From the NCBI RefSeq assembly GCF_014207445.1, contig NZ_JACHEM010000027.1, positions 1 through 47,596 of the forward strand: a stretch of DNA of 47,596 nt, written 5' to 3'. The stretch's first letter is position 1; each line of letters opens with the position of its first letter. Positions 33,601-42,125 of the stretch are shown here, piece by piece. The notes under the pieces were generated by a model that searched no databases, was not told the DNA's origin, and was given only the letters and a program-made list of their open reading frames with translations. Origin of the DNA: Streptomyces candidus. Lineage in GTDB: Bacteria > Actinomycetota > Actinomycetes > Streptomycetales > Streptomycetaceae. The translations under genes were made by a program, and so were the position numbers.

Positions 33601-34017
33601 GTGCCAGAGATGACGAGTGGGTTGGAGGAGGCCTTGGCCGGGGCGTCGTCTCCTTCGCGGACGCAACGTGTTCGTGCCGGGCGTGACCTTGCTTCCTTCG
33701 CTGATGTTCCTGAGGCTGCGGAAACGCTGGTGGGACTGCTGCTGGACGTCGAGGACACGGCGGTGACCCGGCAGACGGCAGCGGCCCTGGCCCGGGTGGG
33801 GACCGTGACCGCCATAAGGCTTATCGCTCTCGCGGTTTCCGAGGCTGACGACAACCAGGCCGACTGGCTGCAGACCGGGGTGCATGACGCGCTCGTGGGA
33901 CTGGGCGGTGGGCCGGACGTCGCAGCGGCCTGCGGGAAGCTCGCCCGGGATCCGGAAGAAGCTGTCCGTCGGGGGGCCGCGGATATCTCGGCATGGGCAG
34001 ACGACACAAGGTGTTGA
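33601..34017 (+). CDS. HEAT-repeat-like protein, unknown function
   Basis: 138 residues from the GTG 33601 (ATG 33610 is an alternative). Alternating helices with periodic Ala/Leu and acidic positions resemble HEAT/PBS-lyase repeats: RTQRVRAGRDLASFADVPEA, AETLVGLLLDVEDTAVTRQT, AAALARVGTVTAIRLIALAV, DPEEAVRRGAADISAWA. Such folds bind proteins. Similar short proteins are encoded next to polymorphic toxins, and a toxin remnant lies 400 bases further on, but no direct link is shown. It sits between the IS110 remnant and a motif possibly belonging to that element's end. Confidence 0.62.
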   Translation: MPEMTSGLEEALAGASSPSRTQRVRAGRDLASFADVPEAAETLVGLLLDVEDTAVTRQTAAALARVGTVTAIRLIALAVSEADDNQADWLQTGVHDALVGLGGGPDVAAACGKLARDPEEAVRRGAADISAWADDTRC

Positions 34018-34047
34018 TCTGCATCGACCTGCCTGTGGGCTGGGTGG

Positions 34048-34388
34048 TCATGCAGCCGTTGCCTGGGGGACGCGGGATTCGTAGAAGGTGCCGTCGCGGA
34101 GCATGGCGAACAGGACGCTGATGCGTTGGCGGGCGAGACGGAGGAGGGCCTGGGTGTGGGTCTTTCCCCGGGCTCGGCATTTGTCGTAGTAGGTGCGGGA
34201 GGCGGGGTCGTGCAGGGCGGTGAACGCGGAGAGGAACATTGCGCGTTTGAGCTGCCTGTTCCCCCCGCGTGGTGCGTGTTTGCCGTGGATAGAGGTCCCC
34301 GACGATCTCGCGGCTGGGGCGAGGCCGGCGTAGGAGGCCAGATGGGCGGCGGTGGGGAGGCCGGTGCCGTCGCCGACGGAGAAAATCC
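34048..34388 (-). pseudogene. IS110-family transposase, C-terminal remnant (copy 2)
   Basis: The frame reads GDGTGLPTAAHLASYAGLAP then ARSSGTSIHGKHAPRGGNRQ, LKRAMFLSAFTALHDPASRT, YYDKCRARGKTHTQALLRLA, RQRISVLFAMLRDGTFYESR and stops at 34048. This is the Transposase_20 part of IS110-type enzymes; the N-terminal RuvC-like DEDD part is missing. The break at about 34388 is the junction with the toxin remnant on the other strand. It shares its end with the copy at 3890-4015. Confidence 0.85.
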
Positions 34389-34400
34389 AATCCATTCTAA

Positions 34401-34731
34401 AATGCTCTCGTGCACTGGAAGAATAAGCACAAGCCGGAATTTCCAGATCTGAAGAACGCCAAGCAGGACGTGGAGTTGGCACACTTGTATCGTTCCGTGC
34501 TCGACCCGGCAAAGCCCCCCAAGGGATTCCGGGTTTGGGGGCGCCAGGACAGAGCGGGAAATTAACGGCTACGTCGTGTATGAGAAGAACACTAATACTC
34601 TCATCTCCTACGATGGCAACAAGACCCCGAAGGCGATGCATAAACCTGCTCCGAAGTCTGACCAGAACAAGTACAGCTATGATCCCGAGGTCCATCTTAC
34701 GCTGGACGACTACCTCAAGGCCCAAGGGTAA
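34401..34731 (+). pseudogene. Polymorphic toxin, C-terminal toxin domain, truncated and frameshifted
   Basis: From 34401 the frame reads NALVHWKNKHKPEFPDLKNA, KQDVELAHLYRS and DPAKPPKGFRVWG. In the G-run at about 34538-34542 the frame slips, and the next frame continues TEREINGYVVYEKNTNTLIS, YDGNKTPKAMHKPAP and ends VHLTLDDYLKAQG. The start "A-L-x-H-W-x-x-H-x-x-E-F-P-x-x-x-N-A-K" and the end "Y-D-P-x-x-x-L-x-L-D-D-Y" match a toxin domain seen at the C-terminus of RHS/CDI-type proteins (probably a BECR-fold RNase, by recollection). Its upstream part was removed by the IS110 element. It is richer in A+T than its neighbours, pointing to transfer. Confidence 0.62.
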
Positions 34732-34772
34732 GTCGAAAGTTGCTGCAGACCGCATCACGAGAGGCGACGAAG

Positions 34773-35138
34773 GTGCCGGAAGTACAGATGCCACCAGGGC
34801 CGGATGAGGAAGAGATCTGCCGCGTATGTGGATACGGTGGGGGACTTACCTGGGAAGGTGGTTGGCCTACCGGAGAAATCTGCGGATGTTGCGGAAACGA
34901 GTCTGATCTCAATGACATCAGCGTCGAAAGTGTGCGGTCCTGGCCGCCGACGCCCGCACCCGGGGAAAGACGTTGCCCAGTGGTGAGACCGCCTGATATG
35001 TCACGGGAGCGGTGTCATGGAGTTCCGGGAACGTGTAGATGTTTGCTTCGGGACTACTGGTGTGCTGCGCACGACCACGGTTCGAGCCGCGGGGCCGCTC
35101 CGCGTTGCCGGAGGCAGCAGTCAGGATGGCGGTCATGA
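34773..35138 (+). CDS. Probable immunity protein with paired-cysteine motif, C-terminus doubtful
   Basis: The frame from the GTG 34773 (GAGAGG 8 bases upstream; TTG 34740 and ATG 34788 are alternatives) encodes PGPDEEEICRVCGYGGGLTW, EGGWPTGEICGCCGNESDLN and DISVESVRSW. The two C-x-x-C-like knuckles (CRVCG and CGCCG) resemble the small cysteine-rich immunity proteins encoded behind polymorphic toxins. The gene follows the toxin remnant by 41 bases. After about residue 60 the frame becomes Pro/Arg-rich and no longer protein-like, so the real gene has probably lost its end; the open frame itself continues to 35138. Confidence 0.55.
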   Translation: MPEVQMPPGPDEEEICRVCGYGGGLTWEGGWPTGEICGCCGNESDLNDISVESVRSWPPTPAPGERRCPVVRPPDMSRERCHGVPGTCRCLLRDYWCAAHDHGSSRGAAPRCRRQQSGWRS

Positions 35139-35782
35139 CAGACGGAACAACCTGGATTGCTACCCCTCAGTCCATCGCTTTCGGGGGCTACCACGTGGTA
35201 CTCGCCCGCGGGCTGTTGCCGGAGGAACTCGCCGGCCGCCTCGCCGCGACCGTGCTGCACGGCACCGGGCACATCGCTGTGGCAGCCGGGGAGCACACCG
35301 GAGAGTCCCTTCTGGAGCTCATGGACGACACCTACGGCGACCCCTTCGACGGCATCGGCCTGCGACTCGGACGTGCCGGGGAGTGGACGTACGCAGTCGC
35401 ATACGGCGGTTGGCCAGGCGAGTTCGGCCCGCTGGCACCGGTCTCGCGAGACGGCGCGCACGTCTGCCTCCGGGAGTACGAGGAGGAGAACGGCAAGCCG
35501 GTCCCACCGCACTTCGAGTACTTCCACGACGGCCGCCTGCTGAGCGCCTGCAACCTGTACCTGGACGCCTCATGGGGCTACCAGGGGGTCGACGGCGGCC
35601 CCGCGACGGCCCTCCGCCTTCAGGAACTGCTCACCGCTGCCGGCCTCCCGGACCCGGAGCGGGACGAAAGGGAGGTACACCGCACCGCGCTGGGCATCGT
35701 CGAGGGGTTCTTCGGGCTTTCACTGCCGCAGGACTCGATCGTGAGCGGCACTCTGCCAGCGGTCCTGTTGGAACCTGCGTAG
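35135..35782 (+). CDS. DUF6461-like hypothetical protein
   Basis: 215 residues from the ATG 35135 (AGGA 9 nt upstream; ATG 35126 is possible). The sequence has the features of this Streptomyces family: HVVLARGLLPEELAGRLAAT near the start, GDPFDGIGLRLGRAGEWTYA, VAYGGWPGEFGPLAPVSRDG, and a C-terminal half with LDASWGYQGVDGGPATALRL and LGIVEGFFGLSLPQDSI. The function is unknown; relatives often lie near toxin or immunity genes, which fits the neighbours here. A terminator-like hairpin follows at 35830. Confidence 0.7.
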   Translation: MTDGTTWIATPQSIAFGGYHVVLARGLLPEELAGRLAATVLHGTGHIAVAAGEHTGESLLELMDDTYGDPFDGIGLRLGRAGEWTYAVAYGGWPGEFGPLAPVSRDGAHVCLREYEEENGKPVPPHFEYFHDGRLLSACNLYLDASWGYQGVDGGPATALRLQELLTAAGLPDPERDEREVHRTALGIVEGFFGLSLPQDSIVSGTLPAVLLEPA

Positions 35783-35829
35783 TCCAGGGCCAGGTGGCAA
35801 GCTGCGGCCAAAGAGTGTTCGCACTTCTC

Positions 35830-35859
35830 GGTTCTGGTTCAGAAAAGCGAGCCAGAACC
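35830..35859 (+). terminator. Hairpin terminator after the DUF6461-like gene
   Basis: GGTTCTGGTTC (35830-35840) and GAGCCAGAACC (35849-35859) pair over 11 bases with one G-U, leaving an 8-base loop. It starts 48 bases after the stop codon. Confidence 0.65.
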
Positions 35860-36328
35860 ACTGGACATCGGCGAAGCCTCGTGGTGAAGTCCCTGGCCAC
35901 GGCAGGGTTCGCAGGGCGCCCGGACTCTGGCCGTTGATCTATTTGATGGTCCTCCGCTCTGTGCTGAAAGTGGGTCCGGGCCTCGGTCCGCCGCAGTTGC
36001 GCCGCGTGCCCCTGCCCCGCAGAGTCGCCCCAGCACCGCGCCACCCCGCCCACGCCCGCAGATCCGGACGGGGGCGCTGCTTTGGGTCACGCAACGGCGT
36101 GTGACAGGAGTACTTCACATAGCGCCGTCAACCTCTGGCGAGTCGTCGTTCCGCACCGCTCACGAGGCGGTCGGGGCGGGCCTCCGGCGGATTTTCGCGA
36201 GGACTCGAACCCGGCTGCGTCCGTCGGCTGTGGGCCCCGCACTACCACCCCGAGGCCGGGCTCACCGACCGGCGGGCACCGTGCCCGCGGTTATGCGGCA
36301 CCCACGGTCTTTGCCCCCGGCCGCTGGG
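35860..36328. other. Intergenic region, no gene seen
   Basis: About 470 bases between convergent genes (DUF6461-like and the exporter). Frames are open but show no family pattern. Confidence 0.45.
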
Positions 36329-37264
36329 TTACGGGCGTGCGCTGTTGAGCTGAGGGGCGGGCTGTTTCGGCGCTGCTGGTTCTTTTGCTGCTGATTCGAG
36401 TGCGAGAAGAACGAGCCCGGCACAGATCGGGAGGTAGACGAAGGTGTCGGCCGACTGCCACGGCTCGTCCAGAAACGTCAGGGAAACCAGTACCAGCAGC
36501 ACCGGCTCGACGTAGCTGAGCACCCCGAACAGGGAGAACGGCAGGACACGGCTGGCGGTCAGGTACAGCGCGAACCCCGCGGCACTGAGAAGCCCCAGCA
36601 GGACAAGTCCGGCGATCAGCTGTGGGCGGTGGATGACCGTGCCGAGTGACGGCTTGGCCGCCAGGACGAAGAGCGAGAAGGGAAGCATCGCGCTGAGCTC
36701 GAAGAGCTGGGCCGCGGCTGAGTCCAGGGCGAAGGCGCGGCGGCTGACGAAGTAGAGCGGAAACCCCAGTGCCACCAGCAGGGTGGGCCAGCGCAGCCCG
36801 CCGGCGACGACTACGGCCGCCGTGACTCCCGCAACGGCGCAGAGCACGGCCGCGATCCGCCAGCGGGAGAGCTTCTCGCGGTAGACCACGACGCTCACCA
36901 CCACCATGACCAGCGGCAGGATGAGATAGCCCAGCGACAGATCGAGGCCGCGCCCGCTCTGGGGCGCCCATCCGAATAGCCACAGTTGCAGCCCCAGGAG
37001 GGCGGCGTTCATGACCAGGACGCCGGCCAGATGCGGTGTGGCGCGCAGACGGCCGACCAGCGCCGCGGCCTGACCCCACATCCGCGCTGTGCAGAAGAAG
37101 ACAGCCAGGAAGGCGACCATCGCGATGATGCGGTATCCCAGGATCTGCTCGGGATCCAGCGGCAGAAGGTGCGGAGGGATGACGAAAATGATCCCGAAGA
37201 TGACTGACGCTCCGACCGAGGACATAATCCCGGACGCAGGGACGGAGGCGGTGCGCGCGTTCAT
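36329..37264 (-). CDS. rarD: EamA/RarD-type drug/metabolite exporter
   Basis: 311 residues with ten membrane helices in two EamA repeats (SSVGASVIFGIIFVIPPHLL at 15-34 opens the first; PQLIAGLVLLGLLSAAGFAL lies in the second). The phrases PPHLLPLDPEQILGYRIIAM, LDLSLGYLILPLVMVVVSVV and FGVLSYVEPVLLVLVSLTFL are typical of RarD ("chloramphenicol-sensitive protein"). It would move a small metabolite across the membrane; the substrate is unknown. The gene is divergent from the LysR gene at 38300, a common regulator/exporter arrangement, now separated by an IS5 insertion. Confidence 0.85.
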   Translation of the reverse strand: MNARTASVPASGIMSSVGASVIFGIIFVIPPHLLPLDPEQILGYRIIAMVAFLAVFFCTARMWGQAAALVGRLRATPHLAGVLVMNAALLGLQLWLFGWAPQSGRGLDLSLGYLILPLVMVVVSVVVYREKLSRWRIAAVLCAVAGVTAAVVVAGGLRWPTLLVALGFPLYFVSRRAFALDSAAAQLFELSAMLPFSLFVLAAKPSLGTVIHRPQLIAGLVLLGLLSAAGFALYLTASRVLPFSLFGVLSYVEPVLLVLVSLTFLDEPWQSADTFVYLPICAGLVLLALESAAKEPAAPKQPAPQLNSARP

Positions 37265-37387
37265 AGGAGCGTAGGGACCTTCCGTGTGGCAGGGAGGGTG
37301 AGATGGACTGGGGCCGACCAGCGGCGTCCTTCAGCGTCCCGTACCGCACCGGTAAGGACCAGCGATGAATAATGGAGAGGGTTCATT

Positions 37388-38285
37388 GAGCCTCTTTCAT
37401 CCTGTTTCGCAGGGGTGAAATGGGCTGGTCAGCGGGTGTGGTGACGAGGCAGGGCCCCTCGTCGTTGGGGTGGTGATCTCACTCATCACACCGGCGACCT
37501 GAGGGGCCCTGTTGGTTCCGTATTTTGCCATGCTCGATGTCCCGCACGAGCTCGTCGAGCACGTTTCCTGGCTGCTGTACGAGCATCGTCGGGTCCGCAA
37601 CACCCGCTGGCGCAAGCTCGGTTGCTTCAAGCAGGCGCTGCTCACCCTGGTCCACCTGCGGAAGAACGAGACGTTCTCGCAGCTCGGAGCCGGTTTCGGG
37701 ATATCCCAGGCCACCGCCTGGCGCTACGTGGACGAGACCGTGGACGTCCTCGCGTCCTGGGCGCCTGGCCTGCACGAGGCTCTCGTCGGCCTCGGTGAGG
37801 GCGACCACGTCGTCGTCGACGGGACCCTGATTCCCATCGACCGGATCCGCGCGGACGAGCCGTACTACTCGCAGAAGCACCGCAAGCACGGCATGAACGT
37901 GCAGGTCATCGCCGCCCCGGACGGCACTCCGCTGTGGTTCTCCCGCGCGATGCCCGGCCGCACCCACGACCTGACGTCTGCCCGCGCGCACGGCATCGTC
38001 CAGGCGTGCCTGACCCGGCAGATCCTCGTCTTGGCCGACCGGGCCTACCAAGGTGCTGGCGCCACCTTCCGCACCCCCTACTACCGCCACCGCGAACAGC
38101 CCGAGCACTACCAGCAGTACAACCGGGACCACACCCGGCTCAGAGCTCCCGGAGAGCGCGCCTTTGCGCAACTGAAGTCCTGGCGACTACTCCGGCGAGC
38201 CAGATGCTCCACCCGTCGCATCGGCACCATCGTCCAGGCCGTCCACACACTGCTGACCTGCGACTATTCGGGATGAAAGAGGCTC
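37388..38285 (+). mobile_element. Complete IS5-family insertion sequence
   Basis: 898 bp. The ends are perfect 15-bp inverted repeats (GAGCCTCTTTCATCC at 37388-37402 and its complement at 38271-38285), flanked by a 3-bp duplication ATT (37385-37387, 38286-38288). One intact transposase gene is inside. It lies between the divergent rarD-like and lysR genes. Confidence 0.9.
37512..38276 (+). CDS. IS5-family transposase (HTH_Tnp_4/DDE_Tnp_4 type)
   Basis: 254 residues from the ATG 37512 (the frame may begin at TTG 37503). The N-terminal helix-turn-helix is ALLTLVHLRKNETFSQLGAG then FGISQATAWRYVDETVDVLA. The DDE domain has DHVVVDGTLIPIDRIRADEP (first Asp), QILVLADRAYQGAGATF (second Asp) and the final Glu in RLRAPGERAFAQLKSWRLLR. 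All catalytic residues are present and the frame ends at the right inverted repeat, so the element can probably move. Confidence 0.92.
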   Translation: MVPYFAMLDVPHELVEHVSWLLYEHRRVRNTRWRKLGCFKQALLTLVHLRKNETFSQLGAGFGISQATAWRYVDETVDVLASWAPGLHEALVGLGEGDHVVVDGTLIPIDRIRADEPYYSQKHRKHGMNVQVIAAPDGTPLWFSRAMPGRTHDLTSARAHGIVQACLTRQILVLADRAYQGAGATFRTPYYRHREQPEHYQQYNRDHTRLRAPGERAFAQLKSWRLLRRARCSTRRIGTIVQAVHTLLTCDYSG

Positions 38286-38299
38286 ATTAGGATTTGTGG

Positions 38300-39205
38300 A
38301 TGGTCTTGTCTGATCTCCGCCGCCTGAGGATGCTTCGCGAACTCGCCGAGCGGGGGACCCTCGCCGCTGTGGCATCCGCGATCGGCTACAGTCCCTCGGC
38401 GGTCTCCCAGCAGCTGGCAGTCCTGGAGCGGGAAGCCGGAGCCCGCCTGGTCGAGCCGGCCGGACGGGGACTCCGGCTCACCGACGCCGGAAAAGTGCTC
38501 GCCCGCCATGCCGCCGTCCTGTTGAACGTCGCCGAAACCGCCGAAACCGAACTGGCGAACCTGACCCAGGAAGTCCGCGGCAGGGTCCGGGCCGTGGGCC
38601 TGCAATCGGCAGCCCGGCGGCTACTCATCCCCGCGCTGGTGGAAGTGGCACGTTCACACCCACTCGTCGAGGTCGAGATCACCGAACTCGAACTCGAAGC
38701 GGCCCTGCCCGAGCTGCGCCTGGGAACCGTCGACCTCGTCATCAGCGACGAGTACGAAGGCCATCCCCGCCCGCGCCCCGACGGCGTGGACCATCACCTG
38801 CTCCTTCGTGAAGGGACACGCCTGGTTCTGCCCGCAGAGCACCCACTCGCCGCCCGCCCCGGGCCCGTTGCTCTTCCCTCGCTGCGCCACGAGGTATGGG
38901 CTTCCTCAGGCAGCGGTACCGGACACCACGCAATGATCATCGGGACCTGCCGGGCGCACGGAGGATTCGACCCCGACCTCCGACACCGATCCAACGACGC
39001 CGACGTCCAGCTCGAACTCGTCCGCAGCGCAGGCGCCGTGACCCTGCTGCCCGACCTGACCCTGCCCGCCGCAGACCCACGCCTGGCCATCCGCGACATC
39101 GCCGGTACCAGCCTGACCCGACGGCTCTACGCCATGATCCGCCAGCAGTCCCCAACCTCACCGGCGCTCAACGCCTACATTGAAGCCCTGCACCAGCAGA
39201 CCTGA
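38300..39205 (+). CDS. LysR-family transcriptional regulator
   Basis: 301 residues from the ATG 38300, with AGGA at 38289-38292. The winged HTH is LRMLRELAERGTLAAVASAI followed by GYSPSAVSQQLAVLEREAG at 9-47; the effector domain includes VRAVGLQSAARRLLIPALVE, LVISDEYEGHPRPRP and GTRLVLPAEHPLA. The divergent exporter at 36329-37264 is its likely target. An IS5 element now ends 3 bases before the AGGA, so the gene has lost its own promoter and must rely on the element or stay silent. TTG 38294 is a less likely start. Confidence 0.9.
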   Translation: MVLSDLRRLRMLRELAERGTLAAVASAIGYSPSAVSQQLAVLEREAGARLVEPAGRGLRLTDAGKVLARHAAVLLNVAETAETELANLTQEVRGRVRAVGLQSAARRLLIPALVEVARSHPLVEVEITELELEAALPELRLGTVDLVISDEYEGHPRPRPDGVDHHLLLREGTRLVLPAEHPLAARPGPVALPSLRHEVWASSGSGTGHHAMIIGTCRAHGGFDPDLRHRSNDADVQLELVRSAGAVTLLPDLTLPAADPRLAIRDIAGTSLTRRLYAMIRQQSPTSPALNAYIEALHQQT

Positions 39206-39224
39206 TCCCCCCTGCGCCCGAACT

Positions 39225-39410
39225 TCAGTCGCTGGAGTGATCTCCGCAGGGCATACGGCTTGAACGGGCCGAGAGGCCGATGCGGGTGGGGTGGATGGGC
39301 TGCCGGGTGAGACGGCGGGCCATCAGCGTGACAGCTGCGAGGGAGAGCATCACCTCGGAGCGTTCGGGGCGAGACTCGTAGTCACGGCCAGTGCGCCGCG
39401 CGTTCGCCAC
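39225..39410 (-). pseudogene. Transposase C-terminal remnant (IS5/IS4-like)
   Basis: A 61-codon minus-strand frame reading GRDYESRPERSEVMLSLAAV then TLMARRLTRQP. The block "G-R-D-Y-E-x-x-P-x-x-S-E-x-M-[IL]-x-x-A-x-x-x-L-M-x-R-R-L" is the C-terminus I associate with IS5-type transposases of Streptomyces. There is no catalytic part and no terminal repeat. Confidence 0.5.
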
Positions 39411-39541
39411 TCCAGATTTTTCTCACCTCCCCCTTCGCTCTTTGTTTCGGCACCGGGGTGGGGCGGGCTTGCCGGGCATGCACTGCGCGAACGGCGACGT
39501 GGCTAGGGTCGTCGGACGTGACCGCGACGGAGGGGAAAGCC

Positions 39542-40783
39542 GTGTCTGATGAGTTGACGCGTTGGCTGGCCGGGACCGCTTTACCGCTGAGCGGTCTGAC
39601 TGCGGGCGTGTCCACTGCTGACCTCCAGCCGCTGAAGAGCATCCTCGGCGGCGTGCGGATCGTGGGCTTGGGGGAGGCCACGCATGGGACGAGCGAGTTC
39701 TTCCGGCTCAAGCACCGCCTACTGGAGTTCCTCGTCGAAGAGATGGGATTTTCAGTTCTGGCCATGGAGGCCAGCGAATCCGCTGGCCCCGCGGTGGACG
39801 CCTACGTCCGCCAAGGTGTCGGTGACGCCGCGGGGGCACTGGCCGGGCTGCGGTTCTGGACCTGGCGCACCCGTGAGGTCCTCGGGATGCTCGCATGGAT
39901 GCGCGAGTACAACCGGGGGTGCCCGGAAGGCCAAAAGGTGCATTTCGCAGGTATCGACCCGCAACAGTGCGGCAACTCCCTGGCCGTGGTCAGCTCCTTC
40001 CTGCGCAGGGCGGCACCGGAGCGCGAGACCGGACTCCTCTCCCCGCTCCGCGTGCTCGCCGAGGCATACCCGGCATCGCACCCTGATCCTCAGCGGCGTC
40101 TGGTGCACCAGGCGGGCGAACTCCTGAGCTTCCTCCATGGAGCAGGCCCCGAAGCGGCCGACGCCCTCCGGCATGCCGGAATCCTGGTGCGGGCCGCCGA
40201 CCTGGCGACGCGAGCCAGGCAGCACGCGGACCCGGAGCAGACCGTTTTCGCCGCACGCGACCGGTACATGGCCGAGGCCGTCGGGCAACTTCTCAATGAT
40301 CCATCCGCCAAGATCGCTCTCTGGGCTCACAACGGGCACATCACCAAGAGCCGTTGCGCAGGCGCGGTACCGGCGATGGGGCAGCACCTGCATGCACAGT
40401 TCGGCGACGCGTATTACGCACTCGGTCTGCTGTCCGGCAGCGGCTCCTTCCGCGCCCGTCGAATGTGGCCCGGCCCCTGGGCTCGTCCACGAGCCGGCGC
40501 CCCCGTCACCAACCGGATCGGTCCTGCCCGCGCGGGCACCGTCGACGCCCAGCTCGCCACCGCCAGCCCGGGCGACCACCTCGTGGACCTGCGCAGCGCG
40601 GGCAACACGCCGATGGCAGTACGGGAGTGGCTCAACGGCCGGCATCACATGCGAACTTTCGGCGCCATGGTGCCCCGCTGGACGTATCGCTTCAACGTGA
40701 GCCCCATCTCCCCGGCCGAGGAGTACGACGGACTGGTCTACGTCGCAGTGTCGACCGCTTCCCGGCCACTCACGACCCCCTAG
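39542..40783 (+). CDS. Erythromycin esterase family protein
   Basis: 413 residues from the GTG 39542, with GGAGGGG 6 bases upstream. Members hydrolyse the macrolactone ring (EreA/EreB) or related esters. The key blocks are IVGLGEATHGTSEFF with H48, corresponding to catalytic H46 of EreB, VLAMEASESAG with the partner Glu, and ALWAHNGHI with two histidines. The rest has the expected length and the closing motif "AVREWLNGRHHMRTFGA". Many Streptomyces homologues have no proven macrolide activity, so resistance is an inference only. The gene stands alone between transposon scraps and a convergent SUKH gene. Confidence 0.87.
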   Translation: MSDELTRWLAGTALPLSGLTAGVSTADLQPLKSILGGVRIVGLGEATHGTSEFFRLKHRLLEFLVEEMGFSVLAMEASESAGPAVDAYVRQGVGDAAGALAGLRFWTWRTREVLGMLAWMREYNRGCPEGQKVHFAGIDPQQCGNSLAVVSSFLRRAAPERETGLLSPLRVLAEAYPASHPDPQRRLVHQAGELLSFLHGAGPEAADALRHAGILVRAADLATRARQHADPEQTVFAARDRYMAEAVGQLLNDPSAKIALWAHNGHITKSRCAGAVPAMGQHLHAQFGDAYYALGLLSGSGSFRARRMWPGPWARPRAGAPVTNRIGPARAGTVDAQLATASPGDHLVDLRSAGNTPMAVREWLNGRHHMRTFGAMVPRWTYRFNVSPISPAEEYDGLVYVAVSTASRPLTTP

Positions 40784-40865
40784 AACTAGGCGAGCGGCGC
40801 CCTCAGCGGCTGCGGATCGCAGGCGCCCTGGCCTGCGATGCAGCGCACGGCGCCTTCGGCCCGTG

Positions 40866-41975
40866 CTAACCCGGGGTGCGGAGGCCGTTGATGACGGCGC
40901 GTACGGCCCGGTCACCGCGAGGGTCGGCCATCAGGCGGGCGATGTCCCACCAGCGCAGCAGCAGCGCCGGATAGTGCGGCGGGACGGCGTCCATGAGCTC
41001 CCGGTCGAAGCGTGTGCGGACGTTCTCGTGGCGCAGTGCGGAGCGGATGTCGTCCATGGACGGCGGGCGGTGGCGGATGGCGGGCGCGAGCATGGCCTCG
41101 TACTCCGGTGCCAGTGTGCGGCCGGGCGCGACCATGATGTTCCCGCCCAGCGCGGCGGCAACGTCGTCCTCCAGCTGCTCCTGGGCCTGCACGGCACGCT
41201 CCCACCAGTGGTCCCGGAAGGCGGCGACGGCCGCAGGGCCGGCCAGGTCGAGGGCATCGCGCTGCCTGTCGAACTCCGCACGCTCATCGCGGGGCAGAGC
41301 TTCCCGGATCGCGCCGAGAGTCTTCGCCGGATGGCGCGGCGGGGCCTGGCCAAGGTGGCGCACCCACTGGTCCTTGCGCCCTTCGTCGGGAGGGGGTCCC
41401 CACACCAGGGCGCCGCCCAGCATGCCGGGCTTCTCCGGGCCGGCTGCCGCCATGGGGGCCTCCAGACTGACCGCCATGAGTTCCAGGTAGGCCGGCAGCG
41501 ACTCGTACTCCCGCTCACGCTCCCCGAACCTGGTCCACCGGCACACTTCCCCGTTCTCACCGTTCAAGTAGAGGCCGTAGACGGTGTCGCCGGGGCTGAA
41601 GGAGCAGAACGGTATCCACGACGGCTTCCACCGCACTGGCGTTTCCTGGCCCTCGATGCCGTCCTCACTGTTCTCCTCCTGCATCCGCATCTGCGCCTGG
41701 TAGACCTCGACTACGGTGTCGAGCGGCATCAGGGCCCAGCCACCCAGCATGAGCCCCGAACCGTTGACGCCGTCCTCACCGGCAGACAGCCGCCACAGCG
41801 CCTTCAGCTCCTCCCGGACCCCCGTGCCGAGGGTTTCCTCCAGAGCCACGAGCTCGTCTTCACTGGCGCCGGGCCTGAGTGCCGCGTACGACGGCGGAAC
41901 GTACTCAGCCAGCCATTCCACGATCCGGCTCCATGCCCGGGTGACGCGAACATCTGCTGGTGTGTCAGTGGTCAT
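40866..41975 (-). CDS. SMI1/KNR4 (SUKH) domain protein with C-terminal extension
   Basis: 369 residues from the ATG 41975 (the frame starts 20 codons earlier without support). The SMI1/KNR4 domain occupies about 25-185: PPSYAALRPGASEDELVALE, REELKALWRLSAGEDGVNGS, WIPFCSFSPGDTVYGLYLNG and EYESLPAYLELMAVSLE. A second part, AKTLGAIREALPRDERAEFD and ALRHENVRTRFDRELMDAVP, is a recurring Streptomyces C-terminal module (DUF6247-like, tentative). SUKH proteins often give immunity to secreted nuclease toxins. It is the second such gene in the window. Confidence 0.83.
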   Translation of the reverse strand: MTTDTPADVRVTRAWSRIVEWLAEYVPPSYAALRPGASEDELVALEETLGTGVREELKALWRLSAGEDGVNGSGLMLGGWALMPLDTVVEVYQAQMRMQEENSEDGIEGQETPVRWKPSWIPFCSFSPGDTVYGLYLNGENGEVCRWTRFGEREREYESLPAYLELMAVSLEAPMAAAGPEKPGMLGGALVWGPPPDEGRKDQWVRHLGQAPPRHPAKTLGAIREALPRDERAEFDRQRDALDLAGPAAVAAFRDHWWERAVQAQEQLEDDVAAALGGNIMVAPGRTLAPEYEAMLAPAIRHRPPSMDDIRSALRHENVRTRFDRELMDAVPPHYPALLLRWWDIARLMADPRGDRAVRAVINGLRTPG

Positions 41976-42125
41976 GAGCCCCACGCTCGCACTGTGCCCC
42001 GGGCCAGCACACAGTGGGGCCCGGACGCCAGGCACTCGTGCGACTGGGTACTACACGCACGGCCTTCGCTCGGGACTTCTCGGTCGGATTGTGCTGAGCG
42101 GAACCGCGTCGATGATCATGAGGGC

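Noticed and set aside
40500..42100. Long plus-strand frame from 40863 running into the gene at 42126
   Set aside because: The part before 42126 is the reverse of the SUKH gene; the real gene starts at the GTG 42126.
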